A stretch of 64,000 nucleotides of DNA. Source: Chondrus crispus (Eukaryota; Rhodophyta; Florideophyceae; Gigartinales; Gigartinaceae). Positions 21,490 to 32,226 of the stretch are shown here, piece by piece; within the stretch, counting starts at the first letter, position 1, and the number at the start of each line of letters is the position of its first letter. The DNA lies in NCBI RefSeq assembly GCF_000350225.1, contig NW_005179091.1, positions 62,001 through 126,000 on the forward strand. The letters run 5' to 3'. Position numbers and translations under genes: made by a program. The notes below the pieces were generated by a model. It was not told where the DNA came from. It worked only from the letters and a program-made list of their open reading frames with translations, and ran no database searches.

Positions 21490-24400
21490 ATGGATGACCA
21501 AAGCTCTGGATCAGTCAGAATCGAGAAGCTGACCGCATCTAACTTTTACATCTGGAAGCAGAAAATCGAGCTACTGCTTGCTCTCCGAGATGTCGATCAA
21601 TACGTTTTTGATGATATATCGGAAAATGCGACCTCAGATGATCGCAGGAAGTGGATTCGTGGTGATGCGAAAGCAAAGGCAGTCATCGGACTCACGCTTT
21701 CTGATGACTACTTGCAACATGTGCGAGGGTGTAGCAGTGCGAAAGAGACATGGGAGGCGATTCTGAATGTGTTTGAGCGTCACACTTTGCTCAACAAACT
21801 TTCCGCCCGTCGCGACTTTTACACTGTTTCCATGCTCCCATCGGAGAAAGTGCTCGTGTTCATCAATCGTGTGAAGCAACTTGCTGCCAGATTGCAGTCA
21901 ATGAGTGTTGAGATTGACGATAAAGAAATTGCAATGGCTGTGTTGAATGGCTTGCCTCCACGATTCGATAACTTGATTGTTGCACTTGACGCACTTGGCA
22001 ATGAGGATAAAGTGTTTGGACTCGATTTTGTGAAGAGTCGTCTGCTGCAAGAGGAACAACGACAGAGCATGAAGACCGCTTCTACTACTTCACCCCACGC
22101 ACCTGCACTTGTCAATCGCATGCCTATTCGACGTGATATGAGATGTACGAACTGTAATCGACATGGACACACCGCAGCACGTTGCTGGGGCAAGGATGTG
22201 AATGGGCGCCGACCAGCACCGCCAGACGGGTTCCGGTCCCGCAACCCCGGCATGAAGCCAAGTGCATTCGTATCTCGAGATGAAACTTCTACTGCTGCCT
22301 TTGCTGAAAGCGACTTTACATGCCTGCTTTCGACTTCTTCTCCCGAAAAGAAGGCAGTGAACGCAGGGTCATGGCTTGTGGATTCCGGTTGCAGTGCCCA
22401 CATTACATTTGATCGCTCTTTGTTCGTTACTTATGAACAGATGCAATCTGGATCAGTCGAGATGGGCACGAAGGCTAGAGCCAATGTCGCTGGTCGTGGT
22501 GAGGTAGAATTCATGTTGAACGTCAATGGTAGTCCACATCCTTGCAAATTGTCCAACGTTTTGCATGTCCCTGATTTCGGATACTCGCTTCTGTCTGTTA
22601 GCCAAATCGTTTCAAAGGGCTTGCAAGTGTCATTTGAAAAAGACAAATGCATCGTTACTGCAGGACCAACTCTAGTTGCCACAGCTAGTCAAGTTGGGGA
22701 TTTATTCATACTTGATGTCATGAATGAAACTTTCTCTGCTCACGTAGTTACCTTGCAGACGCTACATGAACGAATGGCCCATGTTAACGTACAAGGAATC
22801 GCATCAATGATTCACAATAATGTGGTAAGTGGCATCAATGTTCGTCAAAGCGATGTGATCAGAGCAATGAATCGAAAGTCTGACAATCACTCTCTCGTTT
22901 GTCCTGCGTGTGTGTTCGGGAAAGCAACGCGATCAGTAATCCCGAAACAGCGATCATCGTCTCGAGCACAGAACTGTCTTGACTTGGTACATTCTGACGT
23001 TTGCGGTCCGCTCGAAGTACAGTCCATTGGTGGTTCGAGATACTTCATTACATTTGTAGATGATCACTCGAACTGGGTTGTTGTGTACACGATGCGAAAT
23101 AAATCTGAGGCCTTTGCAAAATACAAGTTGTATGAACAGTTTGCCCAAACGCACACTGGTCGCAAAGTGAAGGTGCTTCGTACTGATCGAGGGGGAGAGT
23201 ACTTGTCGACAGAATTCAAGTCATATTTGGATTCAAACGGTACCCAGCACCAGCTCACCACTGCCTACACACCTGAACAAAACGGTGTTGCTGAACGTTT
23301 AAATCGAACCTTGATTGACCTTGTCCGTTCCATGCTTTCTCATAAACAGGTCAGTAAACGATTCTGGGCAGAGGCTCTTGCCACTGCAGTATATGTACGC
23401 AATCGAGTTACTTCACGGGCTTTGCCAGTTAACACGACTCCCCATCACATTTGGATGAAGTCAACTCCAAATGTTGGCCATTTGCGAGTATTTGGGTCAA
23501 AGTGTTGGTATACATTACCGAAATTAGAGCTCCGTAAGCTTGACTTGCGAGCGCGTGAAGCGATGTTTCTCGGTTATTCGCAATGCAGTAAAGCATACAA
23601 ACTTTGGGACGGAGAGTTGAGTAAAGTTGTTGTTTCACGAGATGCCAAGTTTGATGAATCGACATGTGGGATGCATGACATTCCTGCACATGAAAAAGAT
23701 TCAATCAGCTCTGACGTTGGCGTTGTATTGCTCGGTGGCGACAATGAGAATGAAGCCGCTACCCCAAATGCTAATGAGGTTGGGTCGGAAGAGGATGAAA
23801 TTTCAGGGGAGGTTATTGAAAACGAGGACACTCACTCTGTAGGTGAGAATGATGAAGATGATGTATCACCTCCCGTCGAAACTCCAAATGTCACCCCTCC
23901 AACTCCGACTCCAGCTGTACGAAGATCGTCTCGAATCAGTAGACCTCCCGGATCATGGTGGAGGAGCAACTTTGCAGCTGCTCTTCTTTCACATGCGCAT
24001 GTCGCTATTGAAGGTCCCAAGACTTTCAAACAAGCAACCCACGGTCCTAGAGCTGCATTCTGGCAGACCGGCATTGACAAAGAACTTGCCTCGCAGACCA
24101 AGAATCGGACTTGGAAACTTGTTCCTCGATCTGAGGCGTCAAACATCTTGACATCTCGATGGGTTTTCAATGTCAAGCAGCTGCCTGATGCAAATGGCAA
24201 TATAGTTGAAAGTGCAAAAGCCAGACTTGTTGCCCGTGGATTCCAGCAAGTGCAGGGTCTTAACTATACTGAGACATATGCCCCTGTCATAAAGTTTACG
24301 ACTATTCGTCTACTTCTTGCCTTAGTTGCTCATTACGACCTTGAACTTCATCAGATGGATGTCGTGACTGCGTTTTTGAACGGCGACTTGGATGAAGACA

Positions 24401-25587
24401 TCTACATGGAGCAACCCGAAGGCTGCGTTGACAAAAGCAAAAGTGATCATGTGTGTAAACTTTTGAAAGCACTTTACGGTCTTAAACAAGCACCTCGTCA
24501 ATGGCATACCAAAGTGGATGATTTCTTACTCGGTGAATTGGGATTTGAGACTTCACGTAGTGATCCGTGCCTCTACATTAAACGCATTGGTAACACTATC
24601 ATGCTAATTGCACTTTATGTCGATGACTTGTTACTCGCTGGTAGTGATATCCATGCCATCAAATGGATGAAGGGGGAGCTTAACAAACGGTTTGAGATGA
24701 AAGACCTTAGTGAGGCAAAAGTCTGCATTGGTCTTGAGATTCAAAGAGATCGCACTATCAAGACATTGAGTCTCACTCAAACTAAGTATGCATTAAATGT
24801 GCTTGACCGTTTTAAAATGTCGACTTGTAACCCTTCTCTGACTCCAATGGAACAAGGTCGCAAAACCACGAATTCTATCGAAAACGACTCCGAAACAAAG
24901 GCACCGTATCGTGAGGCAGTCGGTTGCCTTATGTACTTGATGGTTGGCACTCGTCCAGACTTGGCATACGCCATTGGAAAGCTTTCCCAACATTCTGCCA
25001 ACCCATGTGAGTCACACTGGGCAGGTGTAAAACGAGTAATGCGATACGTGCAAGGGACTCGAAACTTAGGAATCGTGTTTGACAATAAATCCAAATCGCC
25101 GGAGTTGCTCGGTTTCAGTGATGCTGACTGGGCCGGTTGTTCAGACTCTCGCAAGTCGACCAGCGGATATGTTTTCAAGTTCTGTGGTGGAGCTATCAGT
25201 TGGAGTTCCCGGAAACAGACTGTGGTTGCGACTTCGACGTGTGAAGCTGAGTACATTGCACTATGTGAAGCGTGTAAGGAGGCGACCTGGTTGCGTCCAG
25301 TTGTTGCTGATGTCCTCGGACTTGATTCTGATCCCACGATCATGATGGGGTGTGACAATGCAGGGACGATTTCGTTTGCACAGAATGAATCGATCAACCG
25401 TCGCAACAAACATGTTGATGTAAAATACCACTACGTACGAGATGCTATTAAGAGAAACATTGTGTATTTGTCGCATTCTCCGACCACTTCGATGCCTGCC
25501 GATATCTTAACCAAAGCACTTGGGCGAATTCTATTCCAGAAGTTTGTAGAACTTCTGGGGCTTGCAGTGTCCAGTAAAAGCATGTGA
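21490..25587 (+). CDS. Copia-A3 Gag-Pol polyprotein, intact (1365 aa)
   Basis: Single open frame of Ty1/copia order. Gag at ~1-290 carries a zinc knuckle (CTNCNRHGHTAARC, ~218-231). Protease: DSG at ~298-300. Integrase: HHCC module ~425-475 and core D503/D565/E601 (HSDVCG, RTDRGGE, NGVAERLN). RT ~840-1080 has YVDD at ~1042. RNase H ~1200-1330 (FSDADWAG, STCEAEYIA). The ATG at 21490 (MDDQ) is chosen because it aligns with MEDQ of Copia-B; the upstream extension has only TTG. All catalytic residues I can place are present and no stop interrupts it, so the element may be autonomous. The single-ORF layout implies processing by its own protease. Confidence 0.95.
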   Translation: MDDQSSGSVRIEKLTASNFYIWKQKIELLLALRDVDQYVFDDISENATSDDRRKWIRGDAKAKAVIGLTLSDDYLQHVRGCSSAKETWEAILNVFERHTLLNKLSARRDFYTVSMLPSEKVLVFINRVKQLAARLQSMSVEIDDKEIAMAVLNGLPPRFDNLIVALDALGNEDKVFGLDFVKSRLLQEEQRQSMKTASTTSPHAPALVNRMPIRRDMRCTNCNRHGHTAARCWGKDVNGRRPAPPDGFRSRNPGMKPSAFVSRDETSTAAFAESDFTCLLSTSSPEKKAVNAGSWLVDSGCSAHITFDRSLFVTYEQMQSGSVEMGTKARANVAGRGEVEFMLNVNGSPHPCKLSNVLHVPDFGYSLLSVSQIVSKGLQVSFEKDKCIVTAGPTLVATASQVGDLFILDVMNETFSAHVVTLQTLHERMAHVNVQGIASMIHNNVVSGINVRQSDVIRAMNRKSDNHSLVCPACVFGKATRSVIPKQRSSSRAQNCLDLVHSDVCGPLEVQSIGGSRYFITFVDDHSNWVVVYTMRNKSEAFAKYKLYEQFAQTHTGRKVKVLRTDRGGEYLSTEFKSYLDSNGTQHQLTTAYTPEQNGVAERLNRTLIDLVRSMLSHKQVSKRFWAEALATAVYVRNRVTSRALPVNTTPHHIWMKSTPNVGHLRVFGSKCWYTLPKLELRKLDLRAREAMFLGYSQCSKAYKLWDGELSKVVVSRDAKFDESTCGMHDIPAHEKDSISSDVGVVLLGGDNENEAATPNANEVGSEEDEISGEVIENEDTHSVGENDEDDVSPPVETPNVTPPTPTPAVRRSSRISRPPGSWWRSNFAAALLSHAHVAIEGPKTFKQATHGPRAAFWQTGIDKELASQTKNRTWKLVPRSEASNILTSRWVFNVKQLPDANGNIVESAKARLVARGFQQVQGLNYTETYAPVIKFTTIRLLLALVAHYDLELHQMDVVTAFLNGDLDEDIYMEQPEGCVDKSKSDHVCKLLKALYGLKQAPRQWHTKVDDFLLGELGFETSRSDPCLYIKRIGNTIMLIALYVDDLLLAGSDIHAIKWMKGELNKRFEMKDLSEAKVCIGLEIQRDRTIKTLSLTQTKYALNVLDRFKMSTCNPSLTPMEQGRKTTNSIENDSETKAPYREAVGCLMYLMVGTRPDLAYAIGKLSQHSANPCESHWAGVKRVMRYVQGTRNLGIVFDNKSKSPELLGFSDADWAGCSDSRKSTSGYVFKFCGGAISWSSRKQTVVATSTCEAEYIALCEACKEATWLRPVVADVLGLDSDPTIMMGCDNAGTISFAQNESINRRNKHVDVKYHYVRDAIKRNIVYLSHSPTTSMPADILTKALGRILFQKFVELLGLAVSSKSM

Positions 25588-25598
25588 TCGAGGGGGAG
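25588..25598 (+). other. Polypurine tract of Copia-A3
   Basis: CGAGGGGGAG directly precedes the 3' LTR; it would prime plus-strand synthesis. The TRIM has the same tract. It is 1-2 bp past the stop codon. Confidence 0.8.
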
Positions 25599-26407
25599 TG
25601 TTGGAAATCTTCGACCACATGCTAAGCTCCAAGCCTGACAGATATTACACGTGTACGTCGACGAAACCTAAAATGCTTGCAAGAGCATTCTCAGGATGTT
25701 TGGTCTTCAAGGTGGACACGTGTCATATTTGTACACGGTTGCACTTTCCTATCATTTCCGAGCATGTTTCAATTTTGGTGTTGACACGTGTAAGTTATGT
25801 ACCTCGTGGCACTCTACAGTACATTCTGAACATGTTTCATTTTTCTCGATTTGACACGTGTGTGACACGTATGACGTATGTGCCACAGTGGTTATTAATC
25901 GTTGTGTAAAATCTGTAATCTACAGTACAGTACATTCAGATATTATTGACTCTCAAACGGTCCCAAATTATTAGCAAGAGAGAGTGCAAGAAGGAGAGTC
26001 ATTTGATTATCAACGGAGAGTGGAAGTAGGAGAGTCACTTGATTATCAACCGAGAGTGCAAGAAGGAGAGTCATTTGATTATCAACGGAGTGGAAGTAGG
26101 AGAGTCACTTGATTATCAACCGAGAGTGCAAGAAGGAGAGTCATGTGATTATCAACCGAGAGTGGAAGTAGGAGAGTCACTTGATTATCAACCGAGAGTG
26201 CAACAGGGAGAGTCACTTGATTATCAACCAGTGCAAGAAGGAGAGTCACGTGACCAGCCCTAATGGCTCGTATTGTATGTAGTTCGAAGAGTATAAGTAG
26301 CGCCAATAGTTGGCGACGAAGAGTAAAATGGCATCAACTTCTTTTCCCGTCAACCACCAGCAACCTTCAACCATCCTTCTTCCCTCTGCCCCGCTGACCT
26401 TTCTATA
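25599..26407 (+). repeat. 3' LTR of Copia-A3
   Basis: 809-bp LTR-A with about seven minisatellite units (25978-26262) and TATAAGTA at 26292-26299. It ends TTTCTATA; the flank is Copia-B2 sequence. It does not share a 5-bp duplication with the 5' side (TGCAC versus CACTG); a 375-bp repeat flanks the element instead. Confidence 0.9.
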
Positions 26408-26828
26408 CACTGCATTGGCAAGTGCTTCTGCCCAGAACCCCTTTGTAACTTTCTTGTGCGCTAGCATGGAGCGCACCAAGTTTACCAAAGTTCTGTTCAG
26501 TCGTTCGGCGACGCCATTTTGCTCCGGTGTGTACGCGGTCGTCATTTGATGCTGAGTACCATTTGCAATCAGAAAAGACTTAAACTCCGTGGACAGATAC
26601 TCACCACCTCGATCGGTGCGAAGCACTTTGATCTTGCGACCAGTGTGAGTCTGAGCAAGTTGTGCAAACATTTTGTATCGTTCAAATGCTTCTGATTTAT
26701 GGTGCATAGGGTACACTACTGACCAGTTTGAGTGATCATCTATGAAGGTAATGAAGTACTTGGCACCACCAATGGACTGCACCTCTAAGGGGCCACAAAC
26801 ATCAGAGTGAACTAAGTCTAGACAGAAG
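26408..26828 (-). pseudogene. Copia-B2 integrase fragment (right arm)
   Basis: Minus-strand Copia-B integrase core (FCLDLVHSDVCGPLE ... NGVAERLNRT ... FWAEALANAVY). It is the remainder of Copia-B2 beyond the Copia-A3 insertion. Its first 375 bp repeat 17238-17612. It ends after ACAGAAG where Copia-B1 begins, so Copia-B1 inserted into Copia-B2. Confidence 0.9.
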
Positions 26829-28096
26829 TAATGGTAGGTTCGGAGGGGCAAGGGAAAGAAGGAAGGCAGGTTGATGTGTGTGAGTGAAGGAGTTGGTGCC
26901 GAGGTTTACTTTGAAGCCGTTTTCCTGCGATACTTATACACTTGGAGTGCTACACTATCGCCCTACTCCGACTCCCAGTAAACCATACTCTACTATGCGC
27001 GACCAAGCGCGGTCCTCTTGTGGCCCGACCATACTGTTCGATTTCCACCTTACGAATCGATTCGTAACTATTAGCTCACAACTATTTCTACACATTCCAA
27101 ATGACTGTAAACCATGGCCCTATGCATGCAACTGTTTCACACCTTACTAATCTGCATCCAGTCATGCCAGACTTCATTGTTGTGCAACGAACAACTTGGC
27201 ACTTGTCTATTTCCAACAACGCAAACGTCTTTCATATCACAATCGCCATACGTATCCTTGTTTCTCACCTTACTAATTTCGCCAAGCACTGTCAGATAAT
27301 TATGGCAAGTTATAACAATGTGCATCCAGACTTTCTACACAACTCACATGAGAACACATGTAAATCACACGAGTACTGTCATGAACTTGCATCCAACGGC
27401 GCACCATGACGAGAGCACAGTGCAACGGCGCGTGCTCACGCAAGACTCGCATACAGCGTGACGCGTAAACAGAATAATCGCACAACTGTATTCCTCTCGC
27501 GAGAAGTACTTGTTGTACTTTTGATTCACATGTACTGTACTCGGACACGCGCAGGATCGCAAACAGTCTGACACTGTAAAACTGTAAACCCTCGTGTGCA
27601 TACACCTGGATGCGTGTACATGTATGTGTACGTACACGAATCCACTTGGCGACGTGTACATGTGTACACGGCATACATGTGTCCCGCCCGGGAGCCCCAT
27701 GCAATTACCCATTACAACCATGGCAAACCACTTGAAACCCCCAAAACAACGTAATTATGGCATATACAGGCCATTTAAAGTACATCACAAGGCCAATGAC
27801 GCACACGTGGACAACACTCGACCAATAGATTTGCAGCATTAGACCTGAGGGCCAATAAAATTGCAGTATTTCCTGTGTAGTCTATAGTGCTACGGGCCAA
27901 GGTTCCACTTGGCAAAACTATGCAAATTTGCATGAACCTCCGAGAGGCCACTTTCGTCCCTGGAACCCCAAAATCTGGGATTTTACACGTGTCATGTCGT
28001 GATATGAGTAGGAGCGCCCGGACCGTGCAGTCATATACACGTGTCACTCGATTTTGACCTTTTCAGATAACAGCATGTGGTCGCACATTTTCAATA
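26829..28096 (-). repeat. 3' LTR of Copia-B1 (LTR-B copy 6)
   Basis: 1268-bp LTR-B, minus orientation, followed on the right by the Copia-B1 polypurine tract and coding end. It differs from the 5' LTR (33448-34711) at roughly a dozen positions, so the insertion is young. Confidence 0.92.
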
Positions 28097-28109
28097 CCTC
28101 CCCTCGATC
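28097..28109 (-). other. Polypurine tract of Copia-B1
   Basis: GATCGAGGGGAGG on the minus strand abuts the 3' LTR and overlaps the end of the coding region (stop near 28108). Confidence 0.75.
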
Positions 28110-31100
28110 ACATGCTTTGGGCAGCTTTGCACTCGGAAAGCCCAACCATGCCCACGAACTTTTCAAACAGCACGCGACCAAGTGGTTTGGTCAGCATATC
28201 GGCTGGCATTTCTGTTGTCGGACAATGGTACAATGTGACCAGTTTTCGCTGCACCGCATCTCGAACAAAATGATACGTAATATCAATGTGCTTGTTCCGA
28301 CGATTTGTAGATTCGTTCTGAGCAAACGCAATCGTACCAGCGTTGTCACATCCAACGCGAATTGTTGGATCCGAATTCGCACCAAGTACATCAGCATGGA
28401 AGCGTCGAAGCCACGCGGCCTCTTTGCATGCTTCACTGAGTGCGATGTATTCTGCCTCACAAGTAGACTTTGCAACTACTGTTTGTTTCCGGGAAGCCCA
28501 ACTGATAGGCCCATCACAAAGCTTGAACACGTACCCACTCGTTGATTTCCGTGATTCAAGGCATCCACCCCAATCTGCGTCGCTATACCCATGAAGTTCC
28601 GTACCAAGATCATCTTTACCAAACACTATTCCAAGATGCTGGGACCCACGCAAGTATCTCAAAACACGTTTCACACCTGACCAGTGCGACTCGTGAGGGT
28701 CGGCACAGTGTTGAGATAACTTTCCAATGGCATACGCAATATCGGGGCGGGTCCCGACCATTAGGAACATTAGACATCCAATGGCCTGACGATATGGTTC
28801 AAAGCATGGGTTGTCATCAGTGCCAGTTTCGGCCACTTGCATTGTGACATGTCGAGACTGTTCCATCGGAGTAACGCAAGGATTGCATGCCGACATTTTG
28901 AACCGTTTCAGTACTGCTTGGGCATACTTCGACTGTGTGACGGTCAGGACGTGTTTAGAACGTATACGGTCGATCTCTAGACCAATACAAGTCTTCGCTT
29001 CGCCAAGGTCTTTCATATCGAATCGTTTGTTGAGTTCATTTTTCATCCATAATATGGCCTCCAAGTCACTTCCAGCTAGCAGCAGATCGTCCACGTACAA
29101 CGCGATAATCATGATGACATTGCCTTGACGTCGAATGTAAAGACATGGGTCGCTGCGTGTAGTGTTGAAACCAAGTTCAGTGATCAGAAACTCATCGATC
29201 TTACTATGCCATTGGCGATGGGCTTGCTTAAGACCATAGATTGCTTTCAAAAGTTTACACACCGAATCAGGTTTGACTTTGTCGATGCATCCTTCAGGTT
29301 GCTCCATGAAGATTTCTTCGTGAAGGTCACCGTTGAGGAAGGCAGTCACCACATCCATCTGATGCAGCTCAAGGTCAAAGTGCGCAACCAGTGCCAGCAG
29401 CAGACGGATAGTTGTGAACTTGATGACAGGGGCGAAAGTTTCAGTGTAATCGATGCCTTCTACTTGTTGAAAGCCTCGTGCCACAAGACGTCCCTTTGCA
29501 GTTTCGACCAATTTTCCGGACTCGTCAGGAAGTTGCTTCACTCCGAAAACCCACCTGGACGTCAGGACGTTTGATGCTTGAGATCTTGGAACAAGTGTCC
29601 ATGTTTTGTTTTTGTGTTGTGAAGCAAGTTCTTTGTGGATGCCCTTCTGCCAGAAGCGAGCTTTTGGAGAATCCATAGCTTGCTTGTACGAGTTTGGGAT
29701 TTCCGTTATCACATGGGCGTGGCTAAGGAGTCCAGCAGTCACCAAAGCTGCTGCCCACCACGCCCCAGGCGTTTTGCGAATGCGAGTGGACCGACGGAGA
29801 TTAGTTGGCGGATCAATCGTTTCTTCCTCAACTACGTGTTGCTCAACTGTTTCGGTAGTTTCGTCCTCCCCTGCAGTTGGGGAGGAGTTGGAGGATTCAT
29901 CAGAGTCTTGTTGTTCATTCGGCGATGATGCTTCTGATGCCACTGCATCATTTTCTGCAACTTCCTCATCGGTGTTCAAGTTGATTGTGTCATCATCAGT
30001 TGTAGCCTCCTCGTTTGTATCCATCGGTTCACCAGATTTGCCTCCCGTGGACTCGTCAAAAGTAACATCTCTGGATACGATCACTTTGTGTAAATCACCA
30101 TCCCACAACTTGTAAGCTTTCGTATTTTCAGCATACCCCAGAAACATTGCCCCCTTTGCACGGGCGTCAAGTTTCTGGATGTTGTGTTTTGGTAATGTAT
30201 ACCAACACTTTGAACCGAAAACACGCAAATGACCAACATTTGGCACAGATTTCATCCATAAGTGGTATGGGGTCATCTTGGGGGGAATGGCACGTGACGT
30301 GACTCCATTTCGAACGTACACTGCATTAGCAAGTGCTTCTGCCCAGAACCCCTTTGTAACTTTCTTGTGCGCTAGCATGGAGCGCACCAAGTTTACCAAA
30401 GTTCTGTTCAGTCGTTCGGCGACGCCATTTTGCTCCGGTGTGTACGCGGTCGTCATTTGATGCTGAGTACCATTTGCAATCAGAAAAGACTTAAACTCCG
30501 TGGACAGATACTCACCACCTCGATCGGTGCGAAGCACTTTGATCTTGCGACCAGTGTGAGTCTGAGCAAGTTGTGCAAACATTTTGTATCGTTCAAATGC
30601 TTCTGATTTATGGTGCATAGGGTACACTACTGACCAGTTTGAGTGATCATCTATGAAGGTAATGAAGTACTTGGCACCACCAATGGACTGCACCTCTAAG
30701 GGGCCACAAACATCAGAGTGAACTAAGTCTAGACAGAAGTATGCCCGCCTCGAGGACCGCTCTTTTGGGATCACAGATCGAGTGGCTTTGCCGTAGACGC
30801 ACGCAGAACATTTTTCAGAGATGCAATCATTGTCAGTATTGTTGATTTTGTTAGCTTCATTACCAAGTAGTTTGACTCCACTTACCACATTGTCACGAAT
30901 CATCGAAGCAATACCTTGAGAAGGCACATGTGCAAAGCGCTCATGCCACGTTTGCAGGGTGGCAGCATGTGCAGATCCGATGTCACTGACGATGTCGAGA
31001 ACGTAAAGTTCTCCAACCAATGTCGCAGTCGCCACTACAGTTGAGCCTCGTCTGATCATGCATTTTCCATTTTCGAACCCAACTTTTAGTCCAAGTTCAG

Positions 31101-32226
31101 TCATTCGACTGACAGAGAGCAGAGAGAACGCAAAGTCCGGAACGTGCAATACATCCGTCAACTTGCACGGTTCGATGCGGCCATTCACATTTAACTTCAA
31201 GTGAACGTCACCACGGCCGGCAACTTTTGCACTAGCCTTGGTTCCCATCTGAACAGAGGCGGATTCAAGTGGCTCATACGTTGCAAACAAAGATCGGTCA
31301 TATGTAATATGAGCTGTACAAGCTGAATCTACGAGCCACGAAGGCAACATCTCCATATCGTTCGTGTGCGAAGCTTTCGACATCAGACATGTGAAGTCGA
31401 CGCTGTTTACAACCATGTCGGGATCAGGTTTCTGTGTGACAAATGCAGATTGTTTCCGCTGAGACATACGCGGTTTATATCCGCTAGGAGGAGCCGGGCG
31501 ACGCCCATTCAAATCCTTTCCCCAGCAGCGGGTTGCCGTATGGCCTGTATGACCGCAGTTCGTGCATTTGTAATCGTTTATGTCCCGATTGTTCGGGGCA
31601 CGATTAACCAGAGCCGATGTCTGTGAGGAGCTAGACTTCATGTTTGCTCGTTGCTCTTCCTGCAGCAGACGACTTTTCACAAAGTCCAAACTGAATATCT
31701 TTTCCTCATTACCGAGAGCATCAAGTGCAACGATGAGAGCCTCGAAACGGGCAGGCAGACCGTTGAGCACTGCCATGGCCATCTCCTTGTCATCGATGTT
31801 TACGCTCATTGACTTGAGGATGGCTGCCAGCTGCTTGACACGATTGATGTATGCAAGCACCTTTTCACCGGAAAGCATCTTCACAGTGTAGAACTCACGA
31901 CGTGCAGCTAGTTTGTTCAGCAAAGTGTGCCTCTCAAACACGTTGACAATAGCTTCCCACATCTCATGAGCAGTATCAACATCACGTACATGCTCAAGAT
32001 GCTCATCTGATAGGGAGAGACCAATCAGTGCTTTAGCTTTATTGTCACCTCTGATCCACTTCTTACGCTCTTCCGCGCGTTCCTCACTTGGAACTCTTCC
32101 CTCAACGATGTATTGGTCAACATCACGTAGAGCAAGCAGAAGTTGTATTTTCTGCTTCCACACGTAGAAGTTGGAGTCCGTCAGTTTGTCGATTCTGATG
32201 GATCCTCCTCCTCCTTGATCTTCCAT
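28108..32226 (-). CDS. Copia-B1 Gag-Pol polyprotein, intact (1372 aa)
   Basis: Uninterrupted copia-order polyprotein. Gag has a zinc knuckle (CTNCGHTGHTATRC, ~220). The protease motif is VDSACTAH at ~299, with Ala for the usual Gly, a variant I recall from other copia elements. Integrase: HHCC module ~427-475 and core HSDVCGP, RTDRGGE, NGVAERLN. RT has YVDD at ~1043; RNase H has YSDADWGG and STCEAEYIA. The start is the first ATG (MEDQ); upstream is TTG only. Clearly related to Copia-A but a separate family. With young LTRs, primer site and polypurine tract all present, it is a candidate active element. Confidence 0.95.
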   Translation of the reverse strand: MEDQGGGGSIRIDKLTDSNFYVWKQKIQLLLALRDVDQYIVEGRVPSEERAEERKKWIRGDNKAKALIGLSLSDEHLEHVRDVDTAHEMWEAIVNVFERHTLLNKLAARREFYTVKMLSGEKVLAYINRVKQLAAILKSMSVNIDDKEMAMAVLNGLPARFEALIVALDALGNEEKIFSLDFVKSRLLQEEQRANMKSSSSQTSALVNRAPNNRDINDYKCTNCGHTGHTATRCWGKDLNGRRPAPPSGYKPRMSQRKQSAFVTQKPDPDMVVNSVDFTCLMSKASHTNDMEMLPSWLVDSACTAHITYDRSLFATYEPLESASVQMGTKASAKVAGRGDVHLKLNVNGRIEPCKLTDVLHVPDFAFSLLSVSRMTELGLKVGFENGKCMIRRGSTVVATATLVGELYVLDIVSDIGSAHAATLQTWHERFAHVPSQGIASMIRDNVVSGVKLLGNEANKINNTDNDCISEKCSACVYGKATRSVIPKERSSRRAYFCLDLVHSDVCGPLEVQSIGGAKYFITFIDDHSNWSVVYPMHHKSEAFERYKMFAQLAQTHTGRKIKVLRTDRGGEYLSTEFKSFLIANGTQHQMTTAYTPEQNGVAERLNRTLVNLVRSMLAHKKVTKGFWAEALANAVYVRNGVTSRAIPPKMTPYHLWMKSVPNVGHLRVFGSKCWYTLPKHNIQKLDARAKGAMFLGYAENTKAYKLWDGDLHKVIVSRDVTFDESTGGKSGEPMDTNEEATTDDDTINLNTDEEVAENDAVASEASSPNEQQDSDESSNSSPTAGEDETTETVEQHVVEEETIDPPTNLRRSTRIRKTPGAWWAAALVTAGLLSHAHVITEIPNSYKQAMDSPKARFWQKGIHKELASQHKNKTWTLVPRSQASNVLTSRWVFGVKQLPDESGKLVETAKGRLVARGFQQVEGIDYTETFAPVIKFTTIRLLLALVAHFDLELHQMDVVTAFLNGDLHEEIFMEQPEGCIDKVKPDSVCKLLKAIYGLKQAHRQWHSKIDEFLITELGFNTTRSDPCLYIRRQGNVIMIIALYVDDLLLAGSDLEAILWMKNELNKRFDMKDLGEAKTCIGLEIDRIRSKHVLTVTQSKYAQAVLKRFKMSACNPCVTPMEQSRHVTMQVAETGTDDNPCFEPYRQAIGCLMFLMVGTRPDIAYAIGKLSQHCADPHESHWSGVKRVLRYLRGSQHLGIVFGKDDLGTELHGYSDADWGGCLESRKSTSGYVFKLCDGPISWASRKQTVVAKSTCEAEYIALSEACKEAAWLRRFHADVLGANSDPTIRVGCDNAGTIAFAQNESTNRRNKHIDITYHFVRDAVQRKLVTLYHCPTTEMPADMLTKPLGRVLFEKFVGMVGLSECKAAQSM

